Below, piece by piece: positions 6,543 through 13,247 of a stretch of DNA of 13,247 nucleotides (the stretch's first letter is position 1; each line of letters starts with the position of its first letter). A program made the position numbers and the translations under genes. The DNA lies in NCBI GenBank assembly GCA_020433785.1, contig JAGRCC010000643.1, positions 1 to 13,247 on the forward strand, given 5' to 3'. The notes beneath the pieces were generated by a model. That model was not told the origin of the DNA and searched no databases. It saw nothing but the letters and a program-made list of their open reading frames with translations. The DNA comes from Anaerolineae bacterium. Its GTDB lineage: Bacteria; Chloroflexota; Anaerolineae; 4572-78; J111.

Positions 6543-7730
6543 TTACGCTTGATAGGCCTGCTCCACGATGGACGCCAGATCAGACCAGTCATAATTTTGC
6601 CGCATGTGCGCCGCAGCAGCTTGTCCTAGCCGACGCTGTTGGGCCGGGTCGCCTAACAAATCGACCACGGCGGCAGCGAACGCCGCGTCATCTTCGGCCG
6701 GAACCAGTATGCCCGACACGCCGGCTTGAATGTACTCATGGTTCTGCCCCACGGCATCGGCCACCACCGGCAGTCCGGCCAGCAGCAGATCGATCAATTT
6801 GACCGAGCATTTGGTGCGGTTGATGACCGTATCATCGTAGGGAAAAACCGCGACATTAGCCGCCTGAAAGTGAGTCGCCAGGTGCTTGACCGGCAGCCAG
6901 CCGGTAAAGCGGACGTATTCGGCCAGGCTAGCCTGAATCAATTGCTGTCGCAGCCGGTCATCCTCGCCATTAAGCCCCTGCCCCACGATAAGCCAGCGCG
7001 CTTCCGGCATCGACCCGGCCACTTGTCGAACTAAGTTGACAATGCGCTCTAATCGAAACTCCAGAAAGCGGGAGTAGAGCAAAACGGTGGGCGATTGGCC
7101 CAACTGCCATTTAGCGCGCACGGCCTGCGGCGTCAAAGCGGCGCTTAAGTTGTTAAACCTTCCTTCTAATATGATGCCGTTCGGTACGTAAAAGATACGG
7201 CCGGATCGGCGCTGTCCCACTAATTTTTCTAACTCACGGCTGGCGACCGTCACCGCATCGGCATGGCGCAGTCCCCACTCCTCCTGCCGGGTGAACAGCT
7301 GCTTTTGCCAGCCGGCGTACGGCAGCTTGTCGTTCCAGGCCTGCTCCCAATCATCGCTGTCGAGCACCAGCCGGGCCGAAAGTTGACCCCAGCGACGCAG
7401 CCGCCGGCACAGCCAGTGGCTCAGCCCGGCGTAAGCCTTTGGTTTGAAAAAATGGATTACGTCAGGATTGAGGGCCACGGCATATCTGACCAGGGTCAGG
7501 GTCAATCGAATTTCAAAGTTCAATGGAAGACCGGATGGCAGAGCGACATTGATGACTTCAACCCCGCTGTCTTCCCAACACTGTCCGGCCCGGTCAGGAT
7601 CGTCCCACGGCGGGATCAGCACGGTGACGCGATGACCGCGCTTGACCAGCGCTCGCGCCAGCGGCAGTGCCCGGACACTCATCGTGCCTTTGGGCTGCAA
7701 GCCAAACGGACCTACAAAGACAATGTTCAT
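6543..7730 (-). CDS. GT-B fold glycosyltransferase, GT4-like
   Basis: The protein has 395 residues from the ATG at 7730. The N-terminal Rossmann domain begins MNIVFVGPFGLQPKGTMSVRA, with the glycine-rich acceptor loop of GT-B enzymes, and continues through GHRVTVLIPPW and DVIHFFKPKAY. The hinge shows VPNG (182-185). The C-terminal nucleotide-sugar domain has TVLLYSRF, EARWLIVGQG, VRFTGWLP and KLIDLLLAGLPVVADAVGQNHEYI. In the last motif the second Glu of the EX7E-type signature (E332) is kept, but the first is not evident. It likely adds a sugar to a lipid or polysaccharide on the cytoplasmic face; the substrate is unknown. A frame extension to 7823 exists but adds 31 unlike residues, so the start is placed at the conserved MNIVFVGPFG. 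No good ribosome site precedes it, and a leaderless start is possible. Probably in one unit with the coiled-coil protein. Confidence 0.88.
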   Translation of the reverse strand: MNIVFVGPFGLQPKGTMSVRALPLARALVKRGHRVTVLIPPWDDPDRAGQCWEDSGVEVINVALPSGLPLNFEIRLTLTLVRYAVALNPDVIHFFKPKAYAGLSHWLCRRLRRWGQLSARLVLDSDDWEQAWNDKLPYAGWQKQLFTRQEEWGLRHADAVTVASRELEKLVGQRRSGRIFYVPNGIILEGRFNNLSAALTPQAVRAKWQLGQSPTVLLYSRFLEFRLERIVNLVRQVAGSMPEARWLIVGQGLNGEDDRLRQQLIQASLAEYVRFTGWLPVKHLATHFQAANVAVFPYDDTVINRTKCSVKLIDLLLAGLPVVADAVGQNHEYIQAGVSGILVPAEDDAAFAAAVVDLLGDPAQQRRLGQAAAAHMRQNYDWSDLASIVEQAYQA

Positions 7731-7736
7731 CGCTTT

Positions 7737-7765
7737 AGTATAAAAGGTGATTTTAACGAGGTGAA
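7737..7765 (-). promoter_or_regulatory. Candidate promoter giving a leaderless glycosyltransferase mRNA
   Basis: On the minus strand TTCACC (7765-7760), a 17-base spacer and TATACT (7742-7737) match sigma-70 elements at 4 of 6 and 5 of 6 positions. Only six bases separate the -10 from the ATG at 7730, so transcription would begin at or next to the start codon. This agrees with the lack of a clear Shine-Dalgarno site there. Confidence 0.35.
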
Positions 7766-7810
7766 TATTTTCTGGCAAATCAGGGCACGGTTTATCTGAC
7801 TCGGGGAGCC

Positions 7811-7894
7811 AGGTGACAATCACTTGAGCACCCTAAATCGACCTGTCTGAACTTTTTTAAATGCTGATTTACCGAAAATAAGTGACTGTCACCT
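7811..7894. repeat. MITE/REPIN-like inverted-repeat element
   Basis: AGGTGACAATCACTT (7811-7825) and AAGTGACTGTCACCT (7880-7894) are inverted copies matching at 14 of 15 positions, 54 bases apart. Each arm is itself a small palindrome (GTGACTGTCAC in the right arm, GTGACAATCAC in the left). The 84-base unit lies entirely in the spacer between the MFS and glycosyltransferase genes and contains no gene. Paired palindromic arms in a short AT-rich unit fit a REP doublet (REPIN) or a small non-autonomous element mobilised in trans; no transposase is nearby. Confidence 0.5.
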
Positions 7895-7911
7895 TTATAA
7901 TCTGAAATTGA

Positions 7912-9108
7912 CTAAAGGCGGACGCTCCGCCAAAAAACGACGAAAGCGATCAATACAATCGCCGCGGAAACTACGCCGATCGCTGTTAGGCCGCCCCACA
8001 CCCACAATGGCCCGCCGATCAACGCCCCCACCACCCGCCCGACGCCGGCCACAGCGATGTAAGAGGCCATCATCGTCGCCCGGGCTTCCGGTAAAACCTC
8101 GGTTACCAGCGAAATAGCCGTGACAAAAGTGAACTCAAATATAACAAAGACCAGAAATAGGCCGGCTAATGCCAGGGGTAGGCTTTGAGCGATGATCGGC
8201 AGCAATAGATACCCTAACGCCGATAGAAAGAGCCCCACCGTTACCCCCCGCCGCAAACCCACTCGATCGGCCAGAGAGGCGGTCAAGACCTCGCCTGACA
8301 GCTCAGCCACGCCGATGACCGTTGTCGCCGTCCCTAGAGCGGCCACACCCAACGCAAAGCTGTCCTCCAGCCAGGCGCCATACACGACAAACAGGTTGTC
8401 ATTGGCCAGACTGGTTAAAAAGGCGAAAGCTAGCATACCCACCGCCGCCGAACTACACGACAACTGCCGCCAGGCCTGGCCAAAGGTGATTGCCCCGGCC
8501 CCCTGTTCGCTGCGGCGAGTCCCACCAGAGAAGAGCGCCCCCAGCATCGCTATACTGACCAGCCCTAAGCCGCCCATGACCAAAAAGGGCGCGCGCCAGC
8601 TGAAGTGCTCAATGAGCAGTCCAACCATCGGAATGCCCACCAGTGTCGCGCCAGCCCAACTCATCTCAATCAGGCCGACCACCGTCCCCCGCCGTTCGTA
8701 AGGCACCCGCTCGCCGATGTAAGCTTGCAGCGCCGGATCGAAGATGTTCTTACCCAGACCGGCCAGAAACAAGGCGATCAAAATCGTCAGGTAAAACGGC
8801 ACAAATCCTCCGGTCAGCATACCGATCGACATTAGACCTAAGCCCAACAGCATCATCGTCCGGTAGCCCCAACGATCACTGACCGGTCCGAACAGCGGGC
8901 TAAGCACGCCGGTGAGTTGGTTCAGGGCAATTAGAGAGGTGATCGATACCAACGGCACACCTAACCCTCGGGCGAGCGCCGGGGCGAATGGGTAGGCAAA
9001 CCGGCGGGACGTGTTGAGCAGGAGTCGCGCCAGCGCTGCCACGGTCATCTCCAAGCCCAATTTCCGGCTCGATGACTCCGGCATCGGTGTGGTGAGTTGT
9101 TCAGTCAT
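7912..9108 (-). CDS. Major facilitator superfamily transporter
   Basis: This 398-residue protein has about 12 hydrophobic segments in two six-helix halves. The loop after helix 2 carries the MFS motif A, GPVSDRWGYR (74-83), and a second, diverged copy, LADRVGLRR, lies in the matching loop of the C-terminal half. Helix-5-like residues SWAGATLVGIPMVGLLIEHFSWR resemble motif C of drug/H+ antiporters, so a drug or metabolite efflux role is plausible but not proven. It ends in a short basic tail (FWRSVRL). The ATG at 9108 has only a weak GGAT 12 bases upstream. The promoter region carries a perfect 7-bp dyad around a candidate -10, hinting at repressor control. It heads the leftward block that continues, after the inverted-repeat element, with the glycosyltransferase. 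The superfamily is secure; the substrate is unknown. Confidence 0.9.
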   Translation of the reverse strand: MTEQLTTPMPESSSRKLGLEMTVAALARLLLNTSRRFAYPFAPALARGLGVPLVSITSLIALNQLTGVLSPLFGPVSDRWGYRTMMLLGLGLMSIGMLTGGFVPFYLTILIALFLAGLGKNIFDPALQAYIGERVPYERRGTVVGLIEMSWAGATLVGIPMVGLLIEHFSWRAPFLVMGGLGLVSIAMLGALFSGGTRRSEQGAGAITFGQAWRQLSCSSAAVGMLAFAFLTSLANDNLFVVYGAWLEDSFALGVAALGTATTVIGVAELSGEVLTASLADRVGLRRGVTVGLFLSALGYLLLPIIAQSLPLALAGLFLVFVIFEFTFVTAISLVTEVLPEARATMMASYIAVAGVGRVVGALIGGPLWVWGGLTAIGVVSAAIVLIAFVVFWRSVRL

Positions 9109-9139
9109 AGATGTTTACTATCCGGCAGAGGCAAAAATA

Positions 9140-9176
9140 GACTTGGCATTTTAATCCCAAGTCATAGAATTAGCTA
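9140..9176 (-). promoter_or_regulatory. Candidate promoter and operator for the MFS gene
   Basis: GACTTGG (9140-9146) and CCAAGTC (9157-9163) are perfect inverted arms separated by 10 bases. On the minus strand the gap contains TAAAAT (9153-9148), a good -10, with a weak -35-like TAGCTA at 9176-9171 after 17 bases. A dimeric repressor on the dyad would cover the -10. The promoter reading is inference; the dyad is seen directly. Confidence 0.4.
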
Positions 9177-9183
9177 ATGGCAC

Positions 9184-9230
9184 AAAAAAACAGGCGTTAC
9201 AGAACATCTACGCTGTAACGCCTGTTTTTT
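9184..9230. terminator. Bidirectional terminator after the DUF305 gene (copy 1)
   Basis: CAGGCGTTACAG (9191-9202) pairs perfectly with CTGTAACGCCTG (9213-9224) around a 10-base loop and is flanked by A7 on the left and T6 on the right, so it can end transcripts from both strands. On the minus strand it follows the DUF305 stop by about 66 bases. A near copy follows the copper ATPase gene. Confidence 0.9.
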
Positions 9231-9295
9231 GATGAACTTAATCTTTTAACTTATTGGAGGGCTTATTGGTTGAAAAATCGCCCTATATTGAAGAA

Positions 9296-9910
9296 TCACT
9301 CCGGGGTTGCTGAAAAGTCCGGCACTGGCCTGGCCTCGGCTTCGGCTTTGGTCTGAGCCACGCCGTTGGCTTTAATATCCTGAATCAGCCATTCCATCTC
9401 CTTGATCTCTTTGCGTTGGGCCTCGATGATCCCATCGGCGAGTTCGCGTACTCGAGGGTCCTTGATTTGGGCGTGCTCACTGGTCAAGATGGCAATCGAG
9501 TGATGAGGGATCATCCCTTCCATATAATCCACTCCGGTGACGGTTACCTGACTGCGCACCAGCCACAGAGCGAGGATCAGCATCAAGCCGGCTCCCACAA
9601 AAAGGGCTGTATTCACCATACTATTCTTATACATGCCCAGCATGAAAAATAACATGATAAATATCATAGCGGAGCCCATTATCATGGTCATAAACAGTCT
9701 TGTTTCGCTAAACCAGGCATGGTCAAGGATCTGATAGGAGTTCAGATACATTAAAAAGAACATTACGATCATTGACGTGCCAATCATAGCCAAGAATTTC
9801 AAGTAGCTCCCTTGGTGACGATTATCCTGTTTCATGCTGACGTCGTAGCGTGGTTCATGCTGACCTTGCGCTACTCGACTGTTTTGGATCATAATCTGAC
9901 TCTGTTCCAC
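9296..9910 (-). CDS. Three-helix membrane protein with C-terminal DUF305 domain
   Basis: The protein has 204 residues. After a hydrophilic start, three membrane helices lie at about 36-56, 72-93 and 98-118, unusually rich in Met. A DUF305 domain follows at about 125-182: DYMEGMIPHHSIAIL with the hallmark MIPHH (133-137), then PRVRELADGIIEAQRKEIKEMEWLI. DUF305 is found in CopM, a copper-binding protein of cyanobacteria, and often lies near copper exporters, as here (CopB-type ATPase upstream). His and Met residues probably bind metal on the outer side; this is inference. The start is GTG at 9910, chosen because AGGAGG lies 7 bases before it, while the ATGs at residues 7 and 26 lack such a site. 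Its own promoter (TATAAT at 9984-9979) and flanking terminators make it a separate transcription unit. A lower GC content than its neighbours is apparent. Confidence 0.87.
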   Translation of the reverse strand: MEQSQIMIQNSRVAQGQHEPRYDVSMKQDNRHQGSYLKFLAMIGTSMIVMFFLMYLNSYQILDHAWFSETRLFMTMIMGSAMIFIMLFFMLGMYKNSMVNTALFVGAGLMLILALWLVRSQVTVTGVDYMEGMIPHHSIAILTSEHAQIKDPRVRELADGIIEAQRKEIKEMEWLIQDIKANGVAQTKAEAEARPVPDFSATPE

Positions 9911-10203
9911 CCTGCTACCTCCTCGTACTCTAATTTTATGAAAGGTTTAACTTTTTTGGTTCATATGCTCTTTTCATTATTATAGTTTATGCCGTAAAAG
10001 GACACCTCACCCATCCGAGTTACCTTTTGCTACCAGAGTAGGCTAATTTTGACCTCACCGCCACTGAATCGGGTAAGAGAATGCGGCCCTGCTCCACCCT
10101 GCGTCCATCAGCAACGGTGGGGTTGAACCGGCGGCTTAACGCCGACAAATGATATAAGCTGGTAAGCGCGACTAAAGGTTTGGAGTATTAAAGGGCTGCT
10201 TTG

Positions 10204-10237
10204 ATGGAGTTTGACAAAGCCAGCTTTGTCGCTCCAT
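10204..10237. repeat. Strong two-part hairpin in the DUF305-copB spacer
   Basis: ATGGAG (10204-10209) pairs with CTCCAT (10232-10237), and inside it GACAAAG (10213-10219) pairs with CTTTGTC (10224-10230) around a CCAG loop. The stem totals 13 perfect pairs with one small asymmetric internal loop. No T-run follows on either strand, so it is not a terminator; it could be an RNA structure, a protein site or a remnant repeat. Confidence 0.5.
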
Positions 10238-10270
10238 TACATTTTCATCATCGACTCGTTTCCCAAAATA

Positions 10271-10315
10271 AAAACAGGCGTTACAGTAAATCTACGGTGT
10301 AACGCCTGTTTTTTT
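10271..10315. terminator. Bidirectional terminator after the copper ATPase gene (copy 2)
   Basis: CAGGCGTTACA (10275-10285) pairs with TGTAACGCCTG (10298-10308) around a 12-base loop, preceded by an A-run and followed by T7. It lies directly after the ATPase stop. The 34-base core differs from the copy at 9191-9224 at only three positions and has the same loop orientation (ATCTACG). Confidence 0.9.
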
Positions 10316-10330
10316 CATTCAACTCAGACT

Positions 10331-12457
10331 TCAACCGCTAAAGCGCAGCCGCCGCAGCAGTTGAGCATTGAGGGCCACAATCACCGTGCTGAGCGACATA
10401 AACAGCGCCCCCACTGCCGGCGACAGCAGGATACCGACGGGAGCCAGCACTCCGGCGGCCAGCGGCAGCGCTACCAGGTTGTAGCCGGTGGCCCAAAGCA
10501 GATTCTCGATCATCTTGCGATAGCTGGCCCGGCTCAGTTCGATAATTTTGACCACGTCCAGCGGGTTGCTCTGCACCAGGATGATGCCCGCCGACTCGAT
10601 GGCCACATCCGTGCCGCCGCCAATGGCAATGCCGATATCGGCTCGGGTCAGGGCCGGGGCGTCATTTACCCCATCGCCGACCATCGCCACGATTTTGCCT
10701 TGCCCTTGCAGCTCGGCCACTTTTTTGTCCTTGTCTTCCGGCAGCACCTCGGCAAAGTAGGTGTCGATGCCCAACTCGTCGGCTACGGCTTGAGCGACGG
10801 CCTGGCTGTCGCCGGTTAACATAGCGACCTCGATGCCCAAGGCGTGCAGCCGCTCGATAGCCTGCTTGCTTTCGGGTCGGATGACATCGGCCAGAGCCAG
10901 CGCGGCCACCGGCTGCCCCGTTTCGATTAAGTAGACGACAGCCTGGCCTTTCTGGCCGGCTTGTTCGGCAAATTGGGCCAGACGATCAGACAATTCGATA
11001 TTTAATTTTTTCAGCAGGTTCGGCCCGCCCACGTGGACGGTTTGGCCATTGTGTTCGGCCTGCACGCCATGCCCTTTGATGGCCTCAAAACCGGTCACCT
11101 TGGGTAGTGACAGATCCTTTTCTTTGGCCGCCTGACGGATGCCTTTGGCGATCATGTGCTCCGAGTCGCCCTCGATGGCGGCGGTCAGAGCCAGGGCTTT
11201 ATCTTGATCCCAGTCATCGACCACTTCGATGCCAACCACACCTTGCTGACCTTTGGTTAGTGTACCGGTCTTATCAAAGATGATGGTGTTCAGATTGCGG
11301 GCCGACTCTAACGCCAGCCGATCGCGAACCAAAATACCGTTGCGAGCCGAGAGGGAGGTAGAGATCGCGACCACTAGCGGAATCGCCAGCCCAAGGGCGT
11401 GCGGACAAGCGATGACCAACACAGTGACAACCCGTTTTAAGACCTCGATATTAAACCCTATGGCCACCGTCCAGCCGATAGTCGTTAGCACCGCCACGCC
11501 AATGGCCAGGTAAAAGAGCCAGGCCGCAGCCTTGTCGGCCAAAAGCTGAGTGCGTGACTTACTCTGCTGCGCTTGATCCACCAGCCGCATAATGCCGGCC
11601 AGAGCCGTTTCGTCGCCGGTAGCGGTCACCCGCACCCGCAGGCTGCCGTCACCGTTAACCGTACCGCCGATGACCTGGTCGCCCGGCTGCTTTTTAACCG
11701 GTTTCGACTCGCCGGTGATCATGGCCTCGATCACGTCCGACTGGCCTTCGATGATCTCGCCGTCGGCGGGCACGGACGCGCCGGGCCGGACCAGCACCTT
11801 ATCATCACTTTTCAGTTCGCTGATGTTAACTTCCTCGGTACTGCCGTCTTCGTTGAGGCGCTCGGCGGTGTCGGGCATCAGTTTGGCCAGTTCGTTGAGC
11901 GCGCCGGAGGCCTGCCGCACACTGCGCATCTCCAGCCAGTGGCCCAACAGCATTACATCGATTAAAGTGACCAACTCCCAAAAGAAGCTGTCGCCCAGCG
12001 GAACAAAGAGAGTGGCGATGCTGTAGACAAAAGCCACCGTAATCGCCAACGAAATAAGAGTCATCATCCCCGGTTGGCGATTTTTGATCTCAGGCAGGGC
12101 CATCTGCAAAAACGGCACGCCGCCGTAAGCAAAGACAATAATCGCAAATAGCGGGCCAAGCCACTGGCTGCCAGGGAAGACCGGCATCGAGAAGCCCAGC
12201 CACATCTGGAGCATCTCGCTGTAGAGCAGCACCGGGATGGACAGCGCCAGGCTAACCCAGAAGCGGTTGCGAAACATGAGTTCGTGACCGGTGTGATCGA
12301 CGCCGTGGCCGCCATGGCCGGCGTGAGCATCGTGGCGGCTGTGGTTGTCGTGCGCCGCGGACGCCGGTTGATCGGCGTGCGCATCAGTTTGATGATTTTG
12401 GTGGGCGGCGTCCGGGTGATGGTCGCCGGGTTGTTTCATTGAATGCGTGTGAGCCAT
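10331..12457 (-). CDS. copB: CopB-type copper-translocating P1B-3 ATPase
   Basis: This 708-residue inner-membrane pump couples ATP hydrolysis to copper export. The first 58 residues hold 15 His and replace the Cys-type metal domains of CopA pumps. The membrane and catalytic order is complete: actuator TGES (248-251), CPH in the sixth helix (351-353), phosphorylation motif DKTGT with Asp395, TGD (548-550), and GDGVND (594-599). The seventh helix has [14 protein letters not shown] (N-x6-YN-x4-P) and the last has MSLST-x5-N, the set that marks subgroup P1B-3 (CopB; Cu2+ and Cu+). The nucleotide-domain HP motif reads SEHM instead of SEHP, a change also found in some relatives. The start has AAGGAA 8 bases upstream. 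It follows the TraB-like gene by 54 bases in the same direction and ends at a strong terminator. No CopA, chaperone or metal regulator is in view. Confidence 0.95.
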   Translation of the reverse strand: MAHTHSMKQPGDHHPDAAHQNHQTDAHADQPASAAHDNHSRHDAHAGHGGHGVDHTGHELMFRNRFWVSLALSIPVLLYSEMLQMWLGFSMPVFPGSQWLGPLFAIIVFAYGGVPFLQMALPEIKNRQPGMMTLISLAITVAFVYSIATLFVPLGDSFFWELVTLIDVMLLGHWLEMRSVRQASGALNELAKLMPDTAERLNEDGSTEEVNISELKSDDKVLVRPGASVPADGEIIEGQSDVIEAMITGESKPVKKQPGDQVIGGTVNGDGSLRVRVTATGDETALAGIMRLVDQAQQSKSRTQLLADKAAAWLFYLAIGVAVLTTIGWTVAIGFNIEVLKRVVTVLVIACPHALGLAIPLVVAISTSLSARNGILVRDRLALESARNLNTIIFDKTGTLTKGQQGVVGIEVVDDWDQDKALALTAAIEGDSEHMIAKGIRQAAKEKDLSLPKVTGFEAIKGHGVQAEHNGQTVHVGGPNLLKKLNIELSDRLAQFAEQAGQKGQAVVYLIETGQPVAALALADVIRPESKQAIERLHALGIEVAMLTGDSQAVAQAVADELGIDTYFAEVLPEDKDKKVAELQGQGKIVAMVGDGVNDAPALTRADIGIAIGGGTDVAIESAGIILVQSNPLDVVKIIELSRASYRKMIENLLWATGYNLVALPLAAGVLAPVGILLSPAVGALFMSLSTVIVALNAQLLRRLRFSG

Positions 12458-12511
12458 TGGTAATTCCTTTCTTTTTCGCTAAGCGGGTTCGTCCCATTTT
12501 TGGGCTATCCC

Positions 12512-13138
12512 TTACAGTTCAGAAAACGGAACAACCTCAATATCAGAGTAGCGGCTTAAAGCCGGGCGCAGGTGATGGCAGTGACGCACGTTGACCACCA
12601 CCAGGGTTCGCCGGCCCAGATCACGGTGGCATAGGTTGACCACCTGCTCGATCATGTGCTGCTGGTGGCTGTGCCACTGCTGTTCTACATCGCCGCCGGC
12701 TAACCGGGCGATGGAGGTGTACAGCGTGTTAGCCCAGTCATGCCGCCAACCCTGGTTCATCGCCGCCGCGGTGGGGGCGCTGCGCACAATCTGCGCCAGT
12801 CCCCAGCGCAGCCCTTCGATGATCCGGCCCCGCCAGCCTACCGCTGCCGGTTCGGCCGGCGGATCGGCCTCGGCGATGGGCACGACCACCATATCGGTCT
12901 GGTAAGCCAGCGGCAGCAGCGCCTCGCCAAATTCCGGCGGCAGATCGCTGAAATCTTGCTGCTGCCACTGCTGCGGCGTCATCTCCAGGCACAGAAAGTC
13001 CGGGTCCAGGTCATCGACCAACCGCACCAGCGCGGCCAGATCAAAGGGGATCGGCTCGCGGTGAAACTCGGCCAGGGTGCCTAATACGGCGACGCGGCTT
13101 TTTTCTATGGTGGGATCAACTCCGGCTGGCCCGGTCAT
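12512..13138 (-). CDS. TraB/ChaN-like protein of unknown function, paired with the copper ATPase
   Basis: From the ATG at 13138 the protein has 208 residues, no signal peptide and no membrane helix. It opens with a strand and loop, RVAVLGTLAEFHR, then DLDPDFLCLEM at about 44-53, and closes with RRTLVVVNVRHCHHLRPAL. This layout (G-T-x-H-like loop first, 'P D x L x L E' next, a 'x V V x x x H x x x L' strand at the end) recalls the TraB/ChaN/Tiki fold of putative hydrolases; the match is by eye only. The C-terminal third is rich in His and Cys (HSHQQH, CHRD, RHCHH), which could bind metal. AAGGAG precedes the ATG by 11 bases; a GTG at 13198 in the same frame is the alternative, with a poorer site. 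It probably leads a two-gene unit with the copper ATPase. Function unknown. Confidence 0.7.
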   Translation of the reverse strand: MTGPAGVDPTIEKSRVAVLGTLAEFHREPIPFDLAALVRLVDDLDPDFLCLEMTPQQWQQQDFSDLPPEFGEALLPLAYQTDMVVVPIAEADPPAEPAAVGWRGRIIEGLRWGLAQIVRSAPTAAAMNQGWRHDWANTLYTSIARLAGGDVEQQWHSHQQHMIEQVVNLCHRDLGRRTLVVVNVRHCHHLRPALSRYSDIEVVPFSEL

Positions 13139-13229
13139 ATCAGCAGCTACTCCTTCTTGATTGATTGTTACGCTTTCAGTGTACCGCAGCCGCGTCACTT
13201 TCTCGACGGCGGAACTACGGCTCAGCGTC

Positions 13230-13245
13230 TAGGTGGAATTACCTA
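13230..13245. promoter_or_regulatory. Possible operator upstream of the copper operon
   Basis: TAGGT (13230-13234) and ACCTA (13241-13245) are perfect inverted arms with a 6-base centre, about 90 bases upstream of the TraB-like ATG. It does not match the CopY box or a typical CueR site. The window ends two bases further on, so the context is incomplete. Confidence 0.25.
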
Positions 13246-13247
13246 AT

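Larger units (their letters stand above)
9911..10330. promoter_or_regulatory. 420-base spacer: DUF305 promoter, hairpin and terminator
   Basis: No gene is supported here. On the minus strand TATAAT at 9984-9979 is a perfect -10, about 70 bases upstream of the DUF305 GTG; no -35 match stands at the right distance, so an activator could be needed. The span 10204-10237 holds a strong hairpin, and the terminator copy at 10271-10315 ends the copper ATPase unit. The middle (about 10020-10200) shows only a small dyad, CGGCG-N6-CGCCG, and otherwise nothing I recognise. Confidence 0.45.

Noticed and set aside
7263..7799. 178-codon plus-strand open frame opposite the glycosyltransferase
   Set aside because: Shadow of conserved GT-B sequence and no domain of its own.
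7731..7823. 31-residue N-terminal extension of the glycosyltransferase
   Set aside because: It runs into the inverted-repeat element and has no similarity to GT-B N-termini; the conserved start MNIVFVGPFG begins at 7730.
10211..10819. 202-codon plus-strand open frame over the terminator and the copB 3' end
   Set aside because: It crosses a strong terminator hairpin and lies antisense to conserved ATPase motifs.
1..13247. CRISPR array, tRNA, rRNA or complete insertion sequence
   Set aside because: No regularly spaced repeats, cloverleaf-like segment, rRNA sequence or transposase frame was seen on either strand.

Overview
The window looks like chromosomal DNA of an uncultivated member of the Chloroflexota, probably an Anaerolineae relative. 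This is inferred from protein style (GNAT, ParB-like and SH3b families, receiver-first histidine kinase), moderately high GC and Shine-Dalgarno-led starts. No rRNA, tRNA or phylogenetic marker is present, so the placement is tentative. I see no CRISPR array, integrase or complete insertion sequence.

Left part (1-2411): a GNAT acetyltransferase runs leftward off the window edge. Divergent from it, three rightward genes form a likely operon: a stand-alone ParB/sulfiredoxin-like protein, a 63-residue protein of unknown function, and a membrane-anchored SH3b protein whose ATG overlaps the previous stop. The 306-base divergent spacer holds five TGCGAA/TTCGCA half-sites in strict 11-bp register, which look like a multi-site operator.

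Middle part (2414-9108): every gene is leftward. In transcription order they are an MFS transporter, a GT4-like glycosyltransferase, a coiled-coil protein with a C-terminal membrane anchor, a Kef-type cation/proton antiporter with TrkA domains, and a receiver-first histidine kinase. The kinase has Tyr where the phosphoacceptor His should be. A MITE/REPIN-like inverted repeat lies between the MFS and glycosyltransferase genes. A hairpin-T5 terminator lies just upstream of the antiporter. The kinase and the SH3b gene converge with only two bases between their stop codons.

Right part (9184-13247): a copper-handling region, also leftward. A TraB/ChaN-like protein of unknown function is followed by a CopB-type P1B-3 copper ATPase with a His-rich N-terminus. 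Downstream is a three-helix membrane protein with a DUF305 domain, a domain known from copper-binding CopM. Two nearly identical terminator hairpins (31 of 34 core bases) follow the ATPase and DUF305 genes and so bracket the DUF305 unit. Together these genes suggest copper export plus metal binding at the membrane; the role of the TraB-like protein is unknown.

The best candidates for something undescribed are the 11-bp phased operator array, the histidine-less kinase, the uncharacterised gene paired with the copper ATPase, and the duplicated terminator cassette. No complete, clearly novel multi-gene system is evident.
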